A DNA stretch of 64,000 nucleotides, from the NCBI GenBank assembly GCA_019236735.1, contig JAFAIM010000012.1:62001-126000 (forward strand). Reading direction: 5' to 3'. Under the pieces are notes generated by a model. It was not told the origin of the DNA. It did no database searches and saw only the letters and a list, made by a program, of their open reading frames with translations. Positions 34,462-43,175 of this stretch are shown one piece after another. The translations under genes were made by a program, and so were the position numbers. How positions within the stretch are numbered: position 1 is the stretch's first letter; every line of letters starts with the position of its first letter. This DNA comes from Burkholderiaceae bacterium (lineage in GTDB: Bacteria; Pseudomonadota; Gammaproteobacteria; Burkholderiales; Burkholderiaceae_F).

Positions 34462-34917
34462 AACAAGCTCTTCGTCCGAAACGCGGGAAGCGCCCGCGGC
34501 GCGCAAGCGATGAGTGCATGGGACGTTGGAATGGCCGGGAGGATTACTGCGGCGGAACTTCGTGTACGGAGCGGGACAACTATCGAAGCCTGAGCACCTG
34601 GAGCCAGCAAACGCAGCTGCGACCATCGACTGCGGGAAGGACGCTACCCCAATCGGGCTGACAGCGCTAGCGTTTGTCCCTATTTAGGCGACGGGCGGCG
34701 TCGCGCTTGCATCATATGTTGCAGACGAGGTTGCTCGTCCGGACGGCGTTGCACCCTCTTGGTGACGCGCGTGTTACGCGCGACGAGCGCGCAAGCGAGC
34801 GCGTGATCACTCCGGCGAATTCCCTCCAGCTATAGCCGCGGGTTCCGTCGGCTGCCGCTTTTCCCGGTCGATCAGGTGGTGCGCCGCCTCGCGGCGGATC
34901 CATCCGCGAGTGTTCCA
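34462..34917. other. csp-panB intergenic region
   Basis: 456 nt with no convincing gene. It should hold the csp promoter and leader. At 34708-34723 is a 16-bp near-palindrome, TGCATCATATGTTGCA (one mismatched pair), and promoter-like sequence (CTAAATAG on the minus strand) follows about 15-25 nt nearer to csp. An open frame of 68 codons (34712-34918, minus) starts inside the panB stop codon (ATGA), but its composition, rich in Arg and Pro, argues against a gene. Otherwise nothing is seen. Confidence 0.5.
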
Positions 34918-35712
34918 TCAGGAATCCGGATATACGTGCTCGGCCCCCGGAAACGCCCCGGATCCGACCTGCTCCAAATACGCGCGGGCAGCCGCCTCGA
35001 CGCTGCCCGCCCCTTGCAGAAAGTTCTTCACGAAGCGCGGCCGCTTTCCGGTTGCCACTCCCAGCATGTCGTGCAACACCAGTACCTGTCCGGTGCATGC
35101 CGAGCTGGCGCCGATGCCGATCGTGAGTGCCTTGCATTCGGCGGCAATTGCGCGCGCGAGCGGCTCCGGCACCGCCTCGATGACGATCATGTCCGCTCCC
35201 GCGCGCTCGACCGCGCGCGCGTCCCCGCGGATGCGCTGCGAGGCTTGGCCGCGGCCTTGGATCCGATAGCCGCCAAAGCGGTTGACATGCTGCGGCGTCA
35301 GCCCGACGTGGCCGCACACCGGCACTCCGCGCTCGACCAGGAACTCGATGGTCGGCGCGATCTCCTCGCCGCCCTCGAGTTTGACCATCTGCGCGCCTGC
35401 CTGCAGCAGCCGCGCCGCATTCTCGAACGCCTGTGCCGGATTGACCTGGTAGGAGCCGAACGGCATGTCGGCGATGATCAGCGCCCGTTGCGAACCTCGC
35501 GCCACCGCGCGGGTGTGGTACGCGATGTCTTCGACGCTGACGGGCAGCGTCGAATCGTGCCCCTGGATGACCATTCCCAGCGAATCGCCGATCAGCAGCG
35601 AGTCGATTCCCGCGCCATCGAGCACGGCAGCGAACGAAGCGTCGTAGCACGTCAGCATCGCGATTCTGCGTTCGCCGGCGATGCGGCGCAGATCAGGCAG
35701 CGTCAGTCTCAT
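34918..35712 (-). CDS. panB: 3-methyl-2-oxobutanoate hydroxymethyltransferase
   Basis: Makes ketopantoate from 2-oxoisovalerate and methylene-tetrahydrofolate, the first step of pantothenate synthesis. 264 residues. Motifs: AMLTCYDASFAAVLDGAGID, LLIGDSLGMVIQGHDSTLPV, VKLEGG and GVPVCGHVGLTPQHVNRFGG. GGGAG lies 6 nt before ATG. panC and panD are not adjacent. Between csp and mnmE, 88 nt after mnmE. Confidence 0.97.
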   Translation of the reverse strand: MRLTLPDLRRIAGERRIAMLTCYDASFAAVLDGAGIDSLLIGDSLGMVIQGHDSTLPVSVEDIAYHTRAVARGSQRALIIADMPFGSYQVNPAQAFENAARLLQAGAQMVKLEGGEEIAPTIEFLVERGVPVCGHVGLTPQHVNRFGGYRIQGRGQASQRIRGDARAVERAGADMIVIEAVPEPLARAIAAECKALTIGIGASSACTGQVLVLHDMLGVATGKRPRFVKNFLQGAGSVEAAARAYLEQVGSGAFPGAEHVYPDS

Positions 35713-35800
35713 TTCAAACTCCCGCCCGTCGTCGATGGTTTTTCCGGCACGAGAGGTCGCGTGCCAGCTTCACACGATACCAAGCGCAAGCCGACACCAT

Positions 35801-37222
35801 TTACTTGCCGATGCAGAAACGGCTGAAGATCTCCCCCAGGATGTCGTCGGCAACGACCTGACCGGTGATCTGTCCGAGTGCCAGTTGCGCCAGGCGCAGC
35901 TCCTCGGCCGCCAGCTCAGGGCGTGCCCCGTCGGGGCCCAGCTGGGAAAGGGCCTGCTGTAGATGCTGCTGTGTGCGTGCGATCGCGTCCAGGTGGCGTG
36001 CGCGCGCCAGATACACGCCCTCGTCGGACGGCGGATGCTCCCAGCCTGCGCGCCGCAACAATTCCTCGCGCAGGCTGTCCAGCCCAGCTCCCGTCTTCGC
36101 AGAAACGTACATGCGGCCGTCGCGCAAGCCCGGCGCATCGCCGCTCAAATCGATCTTGTTGACCACGAGCAGATGCGACGCGTGCGAGCCGATGCCCTTG
36201 CGCCAGTCGGTCCCGCAGTCGGCCCCGAAGGGCAAGCGCGCGTCGTGCGCATCGTGCGAATCCTGCCCGGCCTCACCGGTGGCATCGACGAGCTCGAGAA
36301 CGAGATCGGATTCGGCCACCGCGGCGAGCGTGCGGTCGATTCCGAGCCGCTCGACCTCGTCGGCGGTGGGCCGCAATCCCGCGGTGTCGATGAAATTCAC
36401 CACCACTGAGCCAATGTCGACGCTGCGCTCGATGCGGTCTCGCGTTGTTCCCGGATGAGGCGTGACGATCGCGACGTCCTGACCCGCCAAGGCATTGAGC
36501 AGGCTCGACTTGCCGACGTTGGGTGCTCCGACAAGCACGGCGCGCAATCCATCGCGCAGCACTGCGCCCAGGCGCGCGCGTCGCATCACGTCATCGACGC
36601 AATGTTGCAGCTCCCGCACACGCTCGCGCACGTCGCGTGCGCCGATCTGCTCCAGGTCCTCCTCCGGAAAGTCGAGACATGCTTCGATGAGCGCGCGTGC
36701 CTGCGTCAGGCGCTCCGCCAGCTGCGACAGCGCGTTGGAGAACTCTCCGGTCAAGCTGCGACTGGCGCTGCGCGCCGCCGCCTCGGTGCTGGCGTCGATC
36801 AAGTCCGCCACCGCCTCGGCCTGCGCCAGATCGATGCGGTCATTCAGGAAAGCGCGGCGCGTGAACTCACCCGGCTGCGCCAGGCGCGCGCCGATCGCGC
36901 GGCCGGCCTCCAAGCAGCGCGCCAGCAGCATGCGCTGCACGGTCGGGCCGCCATGGCCCTGCAGCTCGAGAACATCCTGCCCCGTGTACGAATTCGGACC
37001 GCGATACAGGATCGCGATGCCGTCGTCGATCACACGCCCATTTTGATCGAGGAAGCGCGCGCGTGTGGCGTGGCGCGGTCGCAGCTTCGCCGCAAGCACG
37101 ACGCCGAGCACAGCCTCGACGATCGGCTCGATGTGTGCGCCGGACAGACGCACTACGCCGATACCGGAACGCCCTGAGGCGGTGGCGATCGCGACGATAG
37201 GATCGTCGTCGGAGTCGATCAT
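35801..37222 (-). CDS. mnmE: tRNA modification GTPase MnmE
   Basis: The GTPase that with MnmG installs cmnm5U at tRNA position 34. 473 residues from ATG at 37222 (MIDSDDDPIVAIATASGRSG). N-terminal folate-type domain; G domain from about 220: GAPNVGKSSLLNALAGQ, PHPGTTRD, FIDTAGLR and VVNKIDLSG; the C-terminal tail CIGK carries the essential Cys. The frame runs 39 codons upstream without family support, and GGAG touches the ATG, so the exact start is not certain. It lies 24 kb from yidC, its usual neighbour. Confidence 0.96.
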   Translation of the reverse strand: MIDSDDDPIVAIATASGRSGIGVVRLSGAHIEPIVEAVLGVVLAAKLRPRHATRARFLDQNGRVIDDGIAILYRGPNSYTGQDVLELQGHGGPTVQRMLLARCLEAGRAIGARLAQPGEFTRRAFLNDRIDLAQAEAVADLIDASTEAAARSASRSLTGEFSNALSQLAERLTQARALIEACLDFPEEDLEQIGARDVRERVRELQHCVDDVMRRARLGAVLRDGLRAVLVGAPNVGKSSLLNALAGQDVAIVTPHPGTTRDRIERSVDIGSVVVNFIDTAGLRPTADEVERLGIDRTLAAVAESDLVLELVDATGEAGQDSHDAHDARLPFGADCGTDWRKGIGSHASHLLVVNKIDLSGDAPGLRDGRMYVSAKTGAGLDSLREELLRRAGWEHPPSDEGVYLARARHLDAIARTQQHLQQALSQLGPDGARPELAAEELRLAQLALGQITGQVVADDILGEIFSRFCIGK

Positions 37223-37303
37223 CTCCGGCTGTGCTGCTCCGGCTCTTGTCTGCCTGGCACCGCTTACCCCTGCGTTTGACAAATCAGTCGATCCGGCCCG
37301 TGC

Positions 37304-37648
37304 GTGGATACACTCATCGTGGTGAACCCGCACGACCACGATGATCCCCTGCGTGCGCTCGGCTCGGCGCTCGCCTGCGCGCTGATCGCCCAGATCCTCA
37401 GCGTGATCGTGGCGGCCGTGCTCGCTTCCCAGCTACCGGGAGGTTATCGCGTCCAATCCTGGGTGTTTCTAGGAGTCATTTTGTGGACCGTGGCCGGCAC
37501 TGTGGTGCTGCTGGTGCGGACCGCCGGCAAGACCAATATCGAGGCTAGCGGTCCGAGTGCCCGGCGTCCCCGTCTGCGGCCGCGGCAGGTGCTCCTGTGG
37601 CTGCTTTCCTCCTGGGTCTGGCCCCTACTGCTGCACCGGCGCCGCTGA
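37304..37648 (+). CDS. Small membrane protein, unknown
   Basis: 114 residues from GTG at 37304; no clear ribosome site, so the start may be the GTG at 37322 or another. Two strong membrane segments (ALACALIAQILSVIVAAVL about 23-41 and VFLGVILWTVAGTVVLLV about 53-70) and a basic C-terminus with a third weak one (QVLLWLLSSWVWPLLL). It diverges from mnmE with 81 nt between. No family recognised. Confidence 0.5.
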   Translation: MDTLIVVNPHDHDDPLRALGSALACALIAQILSVIVAAVLASQLPGGYRVQSWVFLGVILWTVAGTVVLLVRTAGKTNIEASGPSARRPRLRPRQVLLWLLSSWVWPLLLHRRR

Positions 37649-37778
37649 GGAGAAGTGTCAACCATTTGTTCCGGCGGGCCGTTAGAAGCACAACCGCCGC
37701 TCTTTGCCTACTGGCCGGCGCTGGCGCACGGCGAGCTGCGGCGCCTTTTATAGCTCACACTCAAAAGGAAGCACTCGA

Positions 37779-38063
37779 ATGAGGAAACCCATCGTCGCTT
37801 TGATGATCACTGGCTTGCTGGCGAGCACCGCCGCGTTGGCCCAGGACAAGGCCGCCACTCCAGCGGCGCCTGCCGCCGCCGCGCCCTCGGCCGCCGAGCC
37901 GGCCGGCGATAAGTCCGCCAAGAAGGCGGCGACACACCACAGCAAGAAGAAGTCGCACAAGACCATGGCCAAGTCCGACGAAATGAAAAAGGGCGACACG
38001 ATGAAGAAGCCGGAAGAAAAGACCGAAATGAAGTCGTCGGCTCCGACCGAGATGAAGAAGTAA
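37779..38063 (+). CDS. Exported Lys/Ala/Met-rich low-complexity protein
   Basis: 94 residues from ATG at 37779, with AAGGA 9 nt upstream. Signal peptide at 1-21 ([18 protein letters not shown]). The mature part is low-complexity: an Ala/Pro stretch ([15 protein letters not shown]), then a Lys/His block ([14 protein letters not shown]) and repeated Met-Lys motifs ([23 protein letters not shown]). It is strongly basic and probably unfolded; similar periplasmic proteins of Betaproteobacteria have no assigned job. A perfect intrinsic terminator follows 23 nt after the stop, so it is a single-gene transcript. Confidence 0.8.
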   Translation: MRKPIVALMITGLLASTAALAQDKAATPAAPAAAAPSAAEPAGDKSAKKAATHHSKKKSHKTMAKSDEMKKGDTMKKPEEKTEMKSSAPTEMKK

Positions 38064-38085
38064 AAAGGTCGCTCTTTTCGACCAG

Positions 38086-38123
38086 AACCCCTCTGGCGCC
38101 GGTGCGCGGCAGAGGGGTTTTTT
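38086..38123 (+). terminator. Intrinsic terminator
   Basis: AACCCCTCTG and CAGAGGGGTT pair over 10 bp around a GC-rich 14-nt loop, then a run of T (to 38123). It lies 23 nt past the stop of the Lys/Met-rich exported-protein gene. Confidence 0.92.
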
Positions 38124-38256
38124 CTTGCCTGCCTCTCCCGCTGATGTTCTTCCTCCCACTGGAGCTTTCCCTCCCGCCGGTGCCTTTCCTCCCATCAGGG
38201 CCGCATGCGAGAATCGCTCGTCCTGGGGCGCTCCGCCCGCAACAGCGGTCTCGCGA

Positions 38257-39375
38257 TTGAAACCAGCCAACGACACACTGCTGCGCGCGCTGCGGCGCCA
38301 ACCCACCGAAACCACGCCGATCTGGCTGATGCGCCAGGCCGGCCGCTACCTGCCCGAGTACAACGAGACGCGCCGCCGTGCCGGTGACTTCCTTGCCCTC
38401 GCGCATTCGCCCCAACTGGCAACCGAGGTGACGCTGCAGCCGGTGGAGCGCTTCGGCCTGGATGCAGCGATCCTGTTTTCGGACATCCTGACTGTGCCCG
38501 ACGCAATGGGGCTTGGCCTTTGTTTCACAGAAGGCGAGGGGCCGGCGTTCGAGCGGCCCGTACGGACGGAGTCCGACGTGATGGCGCTGGCTGCGCCCGA
38601 CCCGCACGAGAAGCTCGGGTACGTTCTGGATACGGTGCGCTCGGTGCGTGCGGCTCTCGGCGGCCGGGTGCCGCTGATCGGCTTCTCCGGCAGTCCCTGG
38701 ACGCTCGCCTGCTACATGGTGGAGGGCGGCGGTTCGGAGGACTTTCGCACCGTCAAGACGATGCTGTACACGCGCCCCGACCTGATGCACCGGCTGCTGC
38801 AGGTCAATGCGCGCGCGGTCGCCGACTACTTGAACGCGCAGATCGCCGCTGGCGCGCAGGTGGTGATGCTGTTCGACACCTGGGGCGGCGTGTTGACCGG
38901 CCCCGCCTTTCGCGAGTTCTCGCTCGCCTACACCGCACAGGTTGTCGCGCGGCTGCAGCGCGAACACGAAGGAGATCCGGTGCCGTCGATCGTATTCGTG
39001 AAAGGCGGTGGCGCGTGGCTCGAGGCGATTGCTGCCTGCGGCTGCGACGCAGTGGGGCTGGACTGGACCCAGGACCTCGGACAGGCGCGCGTGCGGATCG
39101 GAGGCAGCTGCGCGCTGCAAGGCAATCTGGATCCTGCCGCACTGTTTGCTCCGGAGGCTGTGCTGCGATCCGAGGCTCGGCGTGTGCTGGAATCGTTTGG
39201 AGCGCCCCGCAACGCCGACGGCACGTACGGCGGCCACATATTCAATCTGGGCCACGGGATTTCCCGCTTCACACGCCCGGAGGCAGTGGCTGCACTGGTC
39301 GATGCGGTCCACGAGGAAAGCAGGCGCCTCAGAGGTGCAGATGCGCCTCAAGCAGGAGGCGCGTCGCCAGCGTAG
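38257..39375 (+). CDS. hemE: Uroporphyrinogen decarboxylase
   Basis: Removes four carboxyls from uroporphyrinogen III to give coproporphyrinogen III in heme synthesis. 372 residues if it starts at TTG 38257 ([18 protein letters not shown]), which fits the family N-terminus; no ATG or GTG is available in frame and a further TTG at 38125 lies within the upstream terminator. Motifs: [52 protein letters not shown] and NLGHGI. No clear ribosome site before 38257. priA follows after 307 nt. Confidence 0.95.
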   Translation: MKPANDTLLRALRRQPTETTPIWLMRQAGRYLPEYNETRRRAGDFLALAHSPQLATEVTLQPVERFGLDAAILFSDILTVPDAMGLGLCFTEGEGPAFERPVRTESDVMALAAPDPHEKLGYVLDTVRSVRAALGGRVPLIGFSGSPWTLACYMVEGGGSEDFRTVKTMLYTRPDLMHRLLQVNARAVADYLNAQIAAGAQVVMLFDTWGGVLTGPAFREFSLAYTAQVVARLQREHEGDPVPSIVFVKGGGAWLEAIAACGCDAVGLDWTQDLGQARVRIGGSCALQGNLDPAALFAPEAVLRSEARRVLESFGAPRNADGTYGGHIFNLGHGISRFTRPEAVAALVDAVHEESRRLRGADAPQAGGASPA

Positions 39376-39682
39376 TTGGTGCTCACCTGAAGAAGCGCCG
39401 AAGGGGTCGCGTCAAGGCCTCGCGGCGCTTGACTTATGCACAAAATCGGAGAAATGCCGTATTCATGCGGTTCCGCGGGCAATACACCTGCGCTGAGCGC
39501 GATTTTTCGCCGCAACCGCTTGAAATACAAGCATAACTTCCTTGTTGTGACCCTCCAGTTACCGACCGAAGCTAAGCAATGGCGAGCACTTAGATCATCT
39601 TCGCAATGCTTGTCCACAAAGTTGCCCACAGCCACTCGGGCTCCCAGAAAGCCTTGACAAGGCGAACGAAAAGGCGTTGTCG
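39376..39682. other. hemE-priA intergenic region with DnaA-box-like sites
   Basis: 307 nt without a gene, more AT-rich than the surroundings (about 39480-39620). It holds TTATGCACA at 39434-39442 (a full match to TTATNCACA), TTGTCCACA at 39610-39618 (one mismatch to the E. coli form; the form used by high-GC actinobacteria) and TTGCCCACA at 39622-39630 (two mismatches), all on the plus strand. It lies 2 kb right of the point where gene orientation switches from minus to plus. It could be an origin or part of one; priA's promoter is also here. Confidence 0.4.
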
Positions 39683-41797
39683 GTGAACGAAAGACCGTCG
39701 CCGTTGGTCGATGCGAGCGCATTCGCGCAGGTGCTGCTCGATCTGCCGGTACCGCACCCTCTGCAATACCGCTTCGAGCCGGAGCACGTGTCGATTGCGC
39801 GCGCCGGCATGCGTTGCGTCGTGCCGGTCGGTCCAGGACGCCAGATGCTCGGCATCATTGCTTCGGTGTCGCCGGAATGCTCGATCGACGAACGGCGTGT
39901 TCGCACAGTGCGCCGTCTGCTGGACGATCCGGTGCTGTCGCGCGACTGGCTGCAGTTCTGCAAATTCGCCGCCGACTACTACCATCATCCGTGGGCACAA
40001 GTCGCTCTGTCCGCTCTGCCGCCTCTGTTGCGGGTGGTACCCGGTCCGCGTGCCGGCGCTCGGATGACGCGTCTGCGGCGTGCTCCGCCGCCGGAGGCAA
40101 CACCAGCAATTCCGCAGACGCTGCTCGCGCCGCCGTTGCGCGAGGAGCAGCGGCAGGCGATCGACGCAATCGTGCGTTCGCGCGGTTTCGCACCATTCCT
40201 TCTGCACGGGATTACGGGCAGCGGCAAGACCGAGGTGTATCTGGGCGCGCTCACGGCGGCGTTGCGGACCGATTCCGACGCGCAGGTGCTGTGGCTGGTG
40301 CCCGAGATCAACCTGACTCCGCAGTTTGAGGCGCGACTGCGCGCCCGCTTCCCGCAGGTTCGCATCGTGAGCCTGCATAGCGCTCTGCCGGCATCGGAGC
40401 GCACCGGCGCCTGGCTGGCGGCGCACGAGGGTCGAGCACGTGTCGTGTTGGGAACGCGACTGGCGGTGTTCGCGTCGCTGCCGCACCTGAAACTCGCAAT
40501 CGTCGACGAGGAACACGACACTTCGTTCAAGGCATCGGACGGGGTGCGCTATTCCGCGCGCGACCTGGCGATCAAGCGGGCGCAATTGGCGCGCGTGCCG
40601 GTGGTGCTCGGATCGGCAACGCCATCGCTGGAGTCCTGGCACCGCGCGGCGACGGGCCGCTACACGCTGCTCACGCTGACGCCGCGGGCTGCGGACGCGC
40701 CAGAGAAGGCTTCAGTCAGTTCGGTCATTCGGCCCGCGGTGCAGAGCGTGGATATACGTCAGCACCCCGCACAGCAGGGCCTGTCCGAACCTTCCCGCGC
40801 GGCGCTGACGGAAGCGCTCGCGCGCGGCGGGCAAGCGCTGGTATTCATCAATCGTCGCGGATATTCGCCGGTGCTGGCGTGCGAAGCCTGCGGCTGGCTG
40901 TCAGACTGCCCGAACTGCAGTGCGTACGCGGCGCTGCACCGAGTGGGTGGCGATTCGGCAAAACCTGCGACAAAAGCGTGGCTGCGCTGCCATCACTGCG
41001 GGTGGGGCCGCATGGTCCCTCGCGCCTGCCCGACCTGCGGCAACCAGGATTTACGGCCGGTCGGACAGGGAACGCAGAGGGTCGAGGAGGCGCTGCGCCA
41101 GGGCTGGCCGACGGCCCGCGTCGGTCGGCTGGACCGCGACAGCGCGCGCCGCGCCGATGCCGCGCAGGAAACGCTCGCACGCGTGCACGCCGGCGAACTG
41201 GATCTGCTGGTCGGAACGCAGATGATCGCCAAGGGACACGACTTTCGCGGAGTCTCGCTCGTCTGCGTGCTCAATGCAGATGCGCAGCTGATCGCGTCGG
41301 ACTTCCGCGCCCCGGAACGGCTGTTCGCATTGCTGATGCAAGTAGCGGGGCGCGCGGGGCGCGCCGGCCAGCCGGCGCGCGTGCTCGTGCAGACGCGCTT
41401 TCCGGAACACCCGCTATACCGCGCATTGGCGCACGGCGACTACGGTGAGTTCGCGCAGGAGCAACTGGCCGAGCGGCGCGCCGCGAAAATGCCGCCTTTC
41501 ACGCACCAGGCCTTGTTGAGTGCGACTGCGAAGGATCTGCCCGATGCGCTGCAGTTTCTCGCGACGTGTCGCCGCGCCGGCCTCGATCTGTGTGACGACG
41601 GATCGATCGCGCTGTACGACCCGGTGCCGATGCCGCTGGCGCGGCTAGCCTCCGAGATGCGAGCGCAACTGCTGGTCGAGGCGACGCGGCGCGCGCCGCT
41701 GCACGCGTTCCTGGAATCATGGCTGGCGCTGGTTCGCACGATCAAGGCACCGCGCTCGTTGCGCTGGCACATCGATGTTGACCCGATGGCGATCTGA
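39683..41797 (+). CDS. priA: Primosomal protein N' (replication restart helicase)
   Basis: A 3'-5' helicase that reloads the replisome at stalled forks. 704 residues from GTG at 39683, which has AAGG 8 nt upstream; a TTG 6 nt earlier is too close to it. The N-terminal DNA-binding region (1-125), Walker A GITGSGKTEVYL near 175, DEEH box (AIVDEEHDTSFK near 275) and paired zinc sites (CEACGWLSDCPNC and CHHCGWG...CPTCGNQ, near 390-450) are all present. Standard length. Confidence 0.97.
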   Translation: MNERPSPLVDASAFAQVLLDLPVPHPLQYRFEPEHVSIARAGMRCVVPVGPGRQMLGIIASVSPECSIDERRVRTVRRLLDDPVLSRDWLQFCKFAADYYHHPWAQVALSALPPLLRVVPGPRAGARMTRLRRAPPPEATPAIPQTLLAPPLREEQRQAIDAIVRSRGFAPFLLHGITGSGKTEVYLGALTAALRTDSDAQVLWLVPEINLTPQFEARLRARFPQVRIVSLHSALPASERTGAWLAAHEGRARVVLGTRLAVFASLPHLKLAIVDEEHDTSFKASDGVRYSARDLAIKRAQLARVPVVLGSATPSLESWHRAATGRYTLLTLTPRAADAPEKASVSSVIRPAVQSVDIRQHPAQQGLSEPSRAALTEALARGGQALVFINRRGYSPVLACEACGWLSDCPNCSAYAALHRVGGDSAKPATKAWLRCHHCGWGRMVPRACPTCGNQDLRPVGQGTQRVEEALRQGWPTARVGRLDRDSARRADAAQETLARVHAGELDLLVGTQMIAKGHDFRGVSLVCVLNADAQLIASDFRAPERLFALLMQVAGRAGRAGQPARVLVQTRFPEHPLYRALAHGDYGEFAQEQLAERRAAKMPPFTHQALLSATAKDLPDALQFLATCRRAGLDLCDDGSIALYDPVPMPLARLASEMRAQLLVEATRRAPLHAFLESWLALVRTIKAPRSLRWHIDVDPMAI

Positions 41798-42017
41798 TTC
41801 AAATATTGCGTCCCGGACGAGGGTCGGACAAAGCGCCGGATGTCCTTATGTCGGGCAACCGCCTCTCAGCTCACGCAAAGCGGTGATTCGCCGCATACCG
41901 TCACGTGTCGGCCGTTTGCCGGATGCCTGCGGCCGCTGGTCCCGTCCGTCGCCCCCTGCCCGCCGGACGGTGCCCCGCCGCTAGGTTTGAGGAAATCGCG
42001 CGGTCACAATTGCCCCC

Positions 42018-42659
42018 ATGCCAGAGGGGAACCGGTTCTTCACGCAGTTGCGCTGCCGTCCAGTAGGGCTCGCTGGGGCGTTCACGGCGGGCTTCACGCT
42101 GGTCGAGCTGCTGGTTGTGATCGCCATCGGTGCGATCCTGGCGGCGATCGCGGTGCCGTCGCTTCGTAACCTGGTTGCGGCCAACCAGCTCGCCGCGGCG
42201 ACCGACACGTTGGCGGCCGCGCTGTACGAGGCGCGCAGCGAGGCGGGAAAGCTCGGCGTCCCGGTCGCGCTGGCGGCGACTGGAGGGAACTGGAACCTCG
42301 GCTGGACGAGCTTCGTGGATACTGACGGGGACGGAATTCTGCAGACCGGACAAGGAAGCCCCCCGGAAGTACTCCTTCGCACCGGAGGAGCGCTGCCGGC
42401 GTCCCTCACGATGAATTCGAAGGGAGCTGCCGCCGCGGCGTTCGCCAACGTCTTTTGGTTCGATCCGTCCGGGAGGCTGCTGACCAAGGGTCCGCCTGCT
42501 GCGACGGCAGAGTTCCTGTTCTGCCAGGGCGGCGGCCCGGCGAACGGAGGCGCCGCCAGGATGATCACCATTTCCGCCTCGGGTCGCGTGCGGACTGCCA
42601 AGAACAACTCGTCGGGCGTGCCACTGGACGACGGGGGTATCCAGGTTCCTTGTTCGTAG
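42018..42659 (+). CDS. fimT: FimT/GspH-type minor pilin precursor
   Basis: 213 residues. Type III signal sequence with AGFTLVELLVVIAIGAILAA at 24-43: cleavage after Gly, then Phe and Glu at +5, as PilD requires. The C-terminal GspH-like domain carries WFDPSGRL, CQGGG and VPCS-type Cys pairs. It is a minor pilin of the type IV pilus or a DNA-binding pilin tip. First gene of the minor-pilin operon; pilV follows after 20 nt. Confidence 0.88.
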   Translation: MPEGNRFFTQLRCRPVGLAGAFTAGFTLVELLVVIAIGAILAAIAVPSLRNLVAANQLAAATDTLAAALYEARSEAGKLGVPVALAATGGNWNLGWTSFVDTDGDGILQTGQGSPPEVLLRTGGALPASLTMNSKGAAAAAFANVFWFDPSGRLLTKGPPAATAEFLFCQGGGPANGGAARMITISASGRVRTAKNNSSGVPLDDGGIQVPCS

Positions 42660-42679
42660 TGATTTGCGGAGTCGATTCG

Positions 42680-43174
42680 ATGTTGCAACGATCCAAGCAC
42701 CAACAGCGCGCAGTCCAGGGCGGCATGACGCTGATCGAAATTCTGGTGGCGATCGTCGTGCTGTCGGTCGGCTTGCTCGGCTTGGCTGGCTTGCAGTTGA
42801 AGGGACTGCAGGTGAACCAGGGTTCGGTGTATCGCTGGCAGGCTTCGATATTGGCCGAGGACATGGCAGACCGACTGCGCGCCGATCGCGTGAACGCGAT
42901 CAACGGGCTGTACAGTGGCACCTATAGCGCAAACACTGCACCTGCCGGGACTGCGCTCCCAGCGACGGAATGGGCCGACCGGCTGGCGCAACTGCCGCAG
43001 GCGGCGGCAACGGTCGCAGTGGTCGCGGCGGTCGCCCCGGCTCCGCCCGGCTTGTTCGTCGGGACAATCACGGTGAGCTGGACCGATACCCGCGCCGCCA
43101 CCGGTTCGGGCGTTTCGCAAGCCGCTGCGGCTGTCGCCCCCCAGAGTTCCTTCCTGCTCTCGTCCGAGTTCTGA
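42680..43174 (+). CDS. pilV: Type IV pilus modification/minor pilin protein PilV
   Basis: 164 residues from ATG at 42680 (MLQRSKHQQRAVQGGMTLIE). Prepilin segment GGMTLIEILVAIVVLSVGLL, then LAGLQLKGLQVNQGSVYRWQ, which is typical of PilV. The C-terminal domain is short, with TITVSWTD near 130. pilW begins 1 nt after its stop. Confidence 0.9.
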   Translation: MLQRSKHQQRAVQGGMTLIEILVAIVVLSVGLLGLAGLQLKGLQVNQGSVYRWQASILAEDMADRLRADRVNAINGLYSGTYSANTAPAGTALPATEWADRLAQLPQAAATVAVVAAVAPAPPGLFVGTITVSWTDTRAATGSGVSQAAAAVAPQSSFLLSSEF

Positions 43175-43175
43175 C

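Noticed and set aside
34712-34918. A 68-codon frame starting in the panB stop codon
   Set aside because: Despite the ATGA overlap it has no domain, is rich in Arg, and shows no sign of selection as protein.
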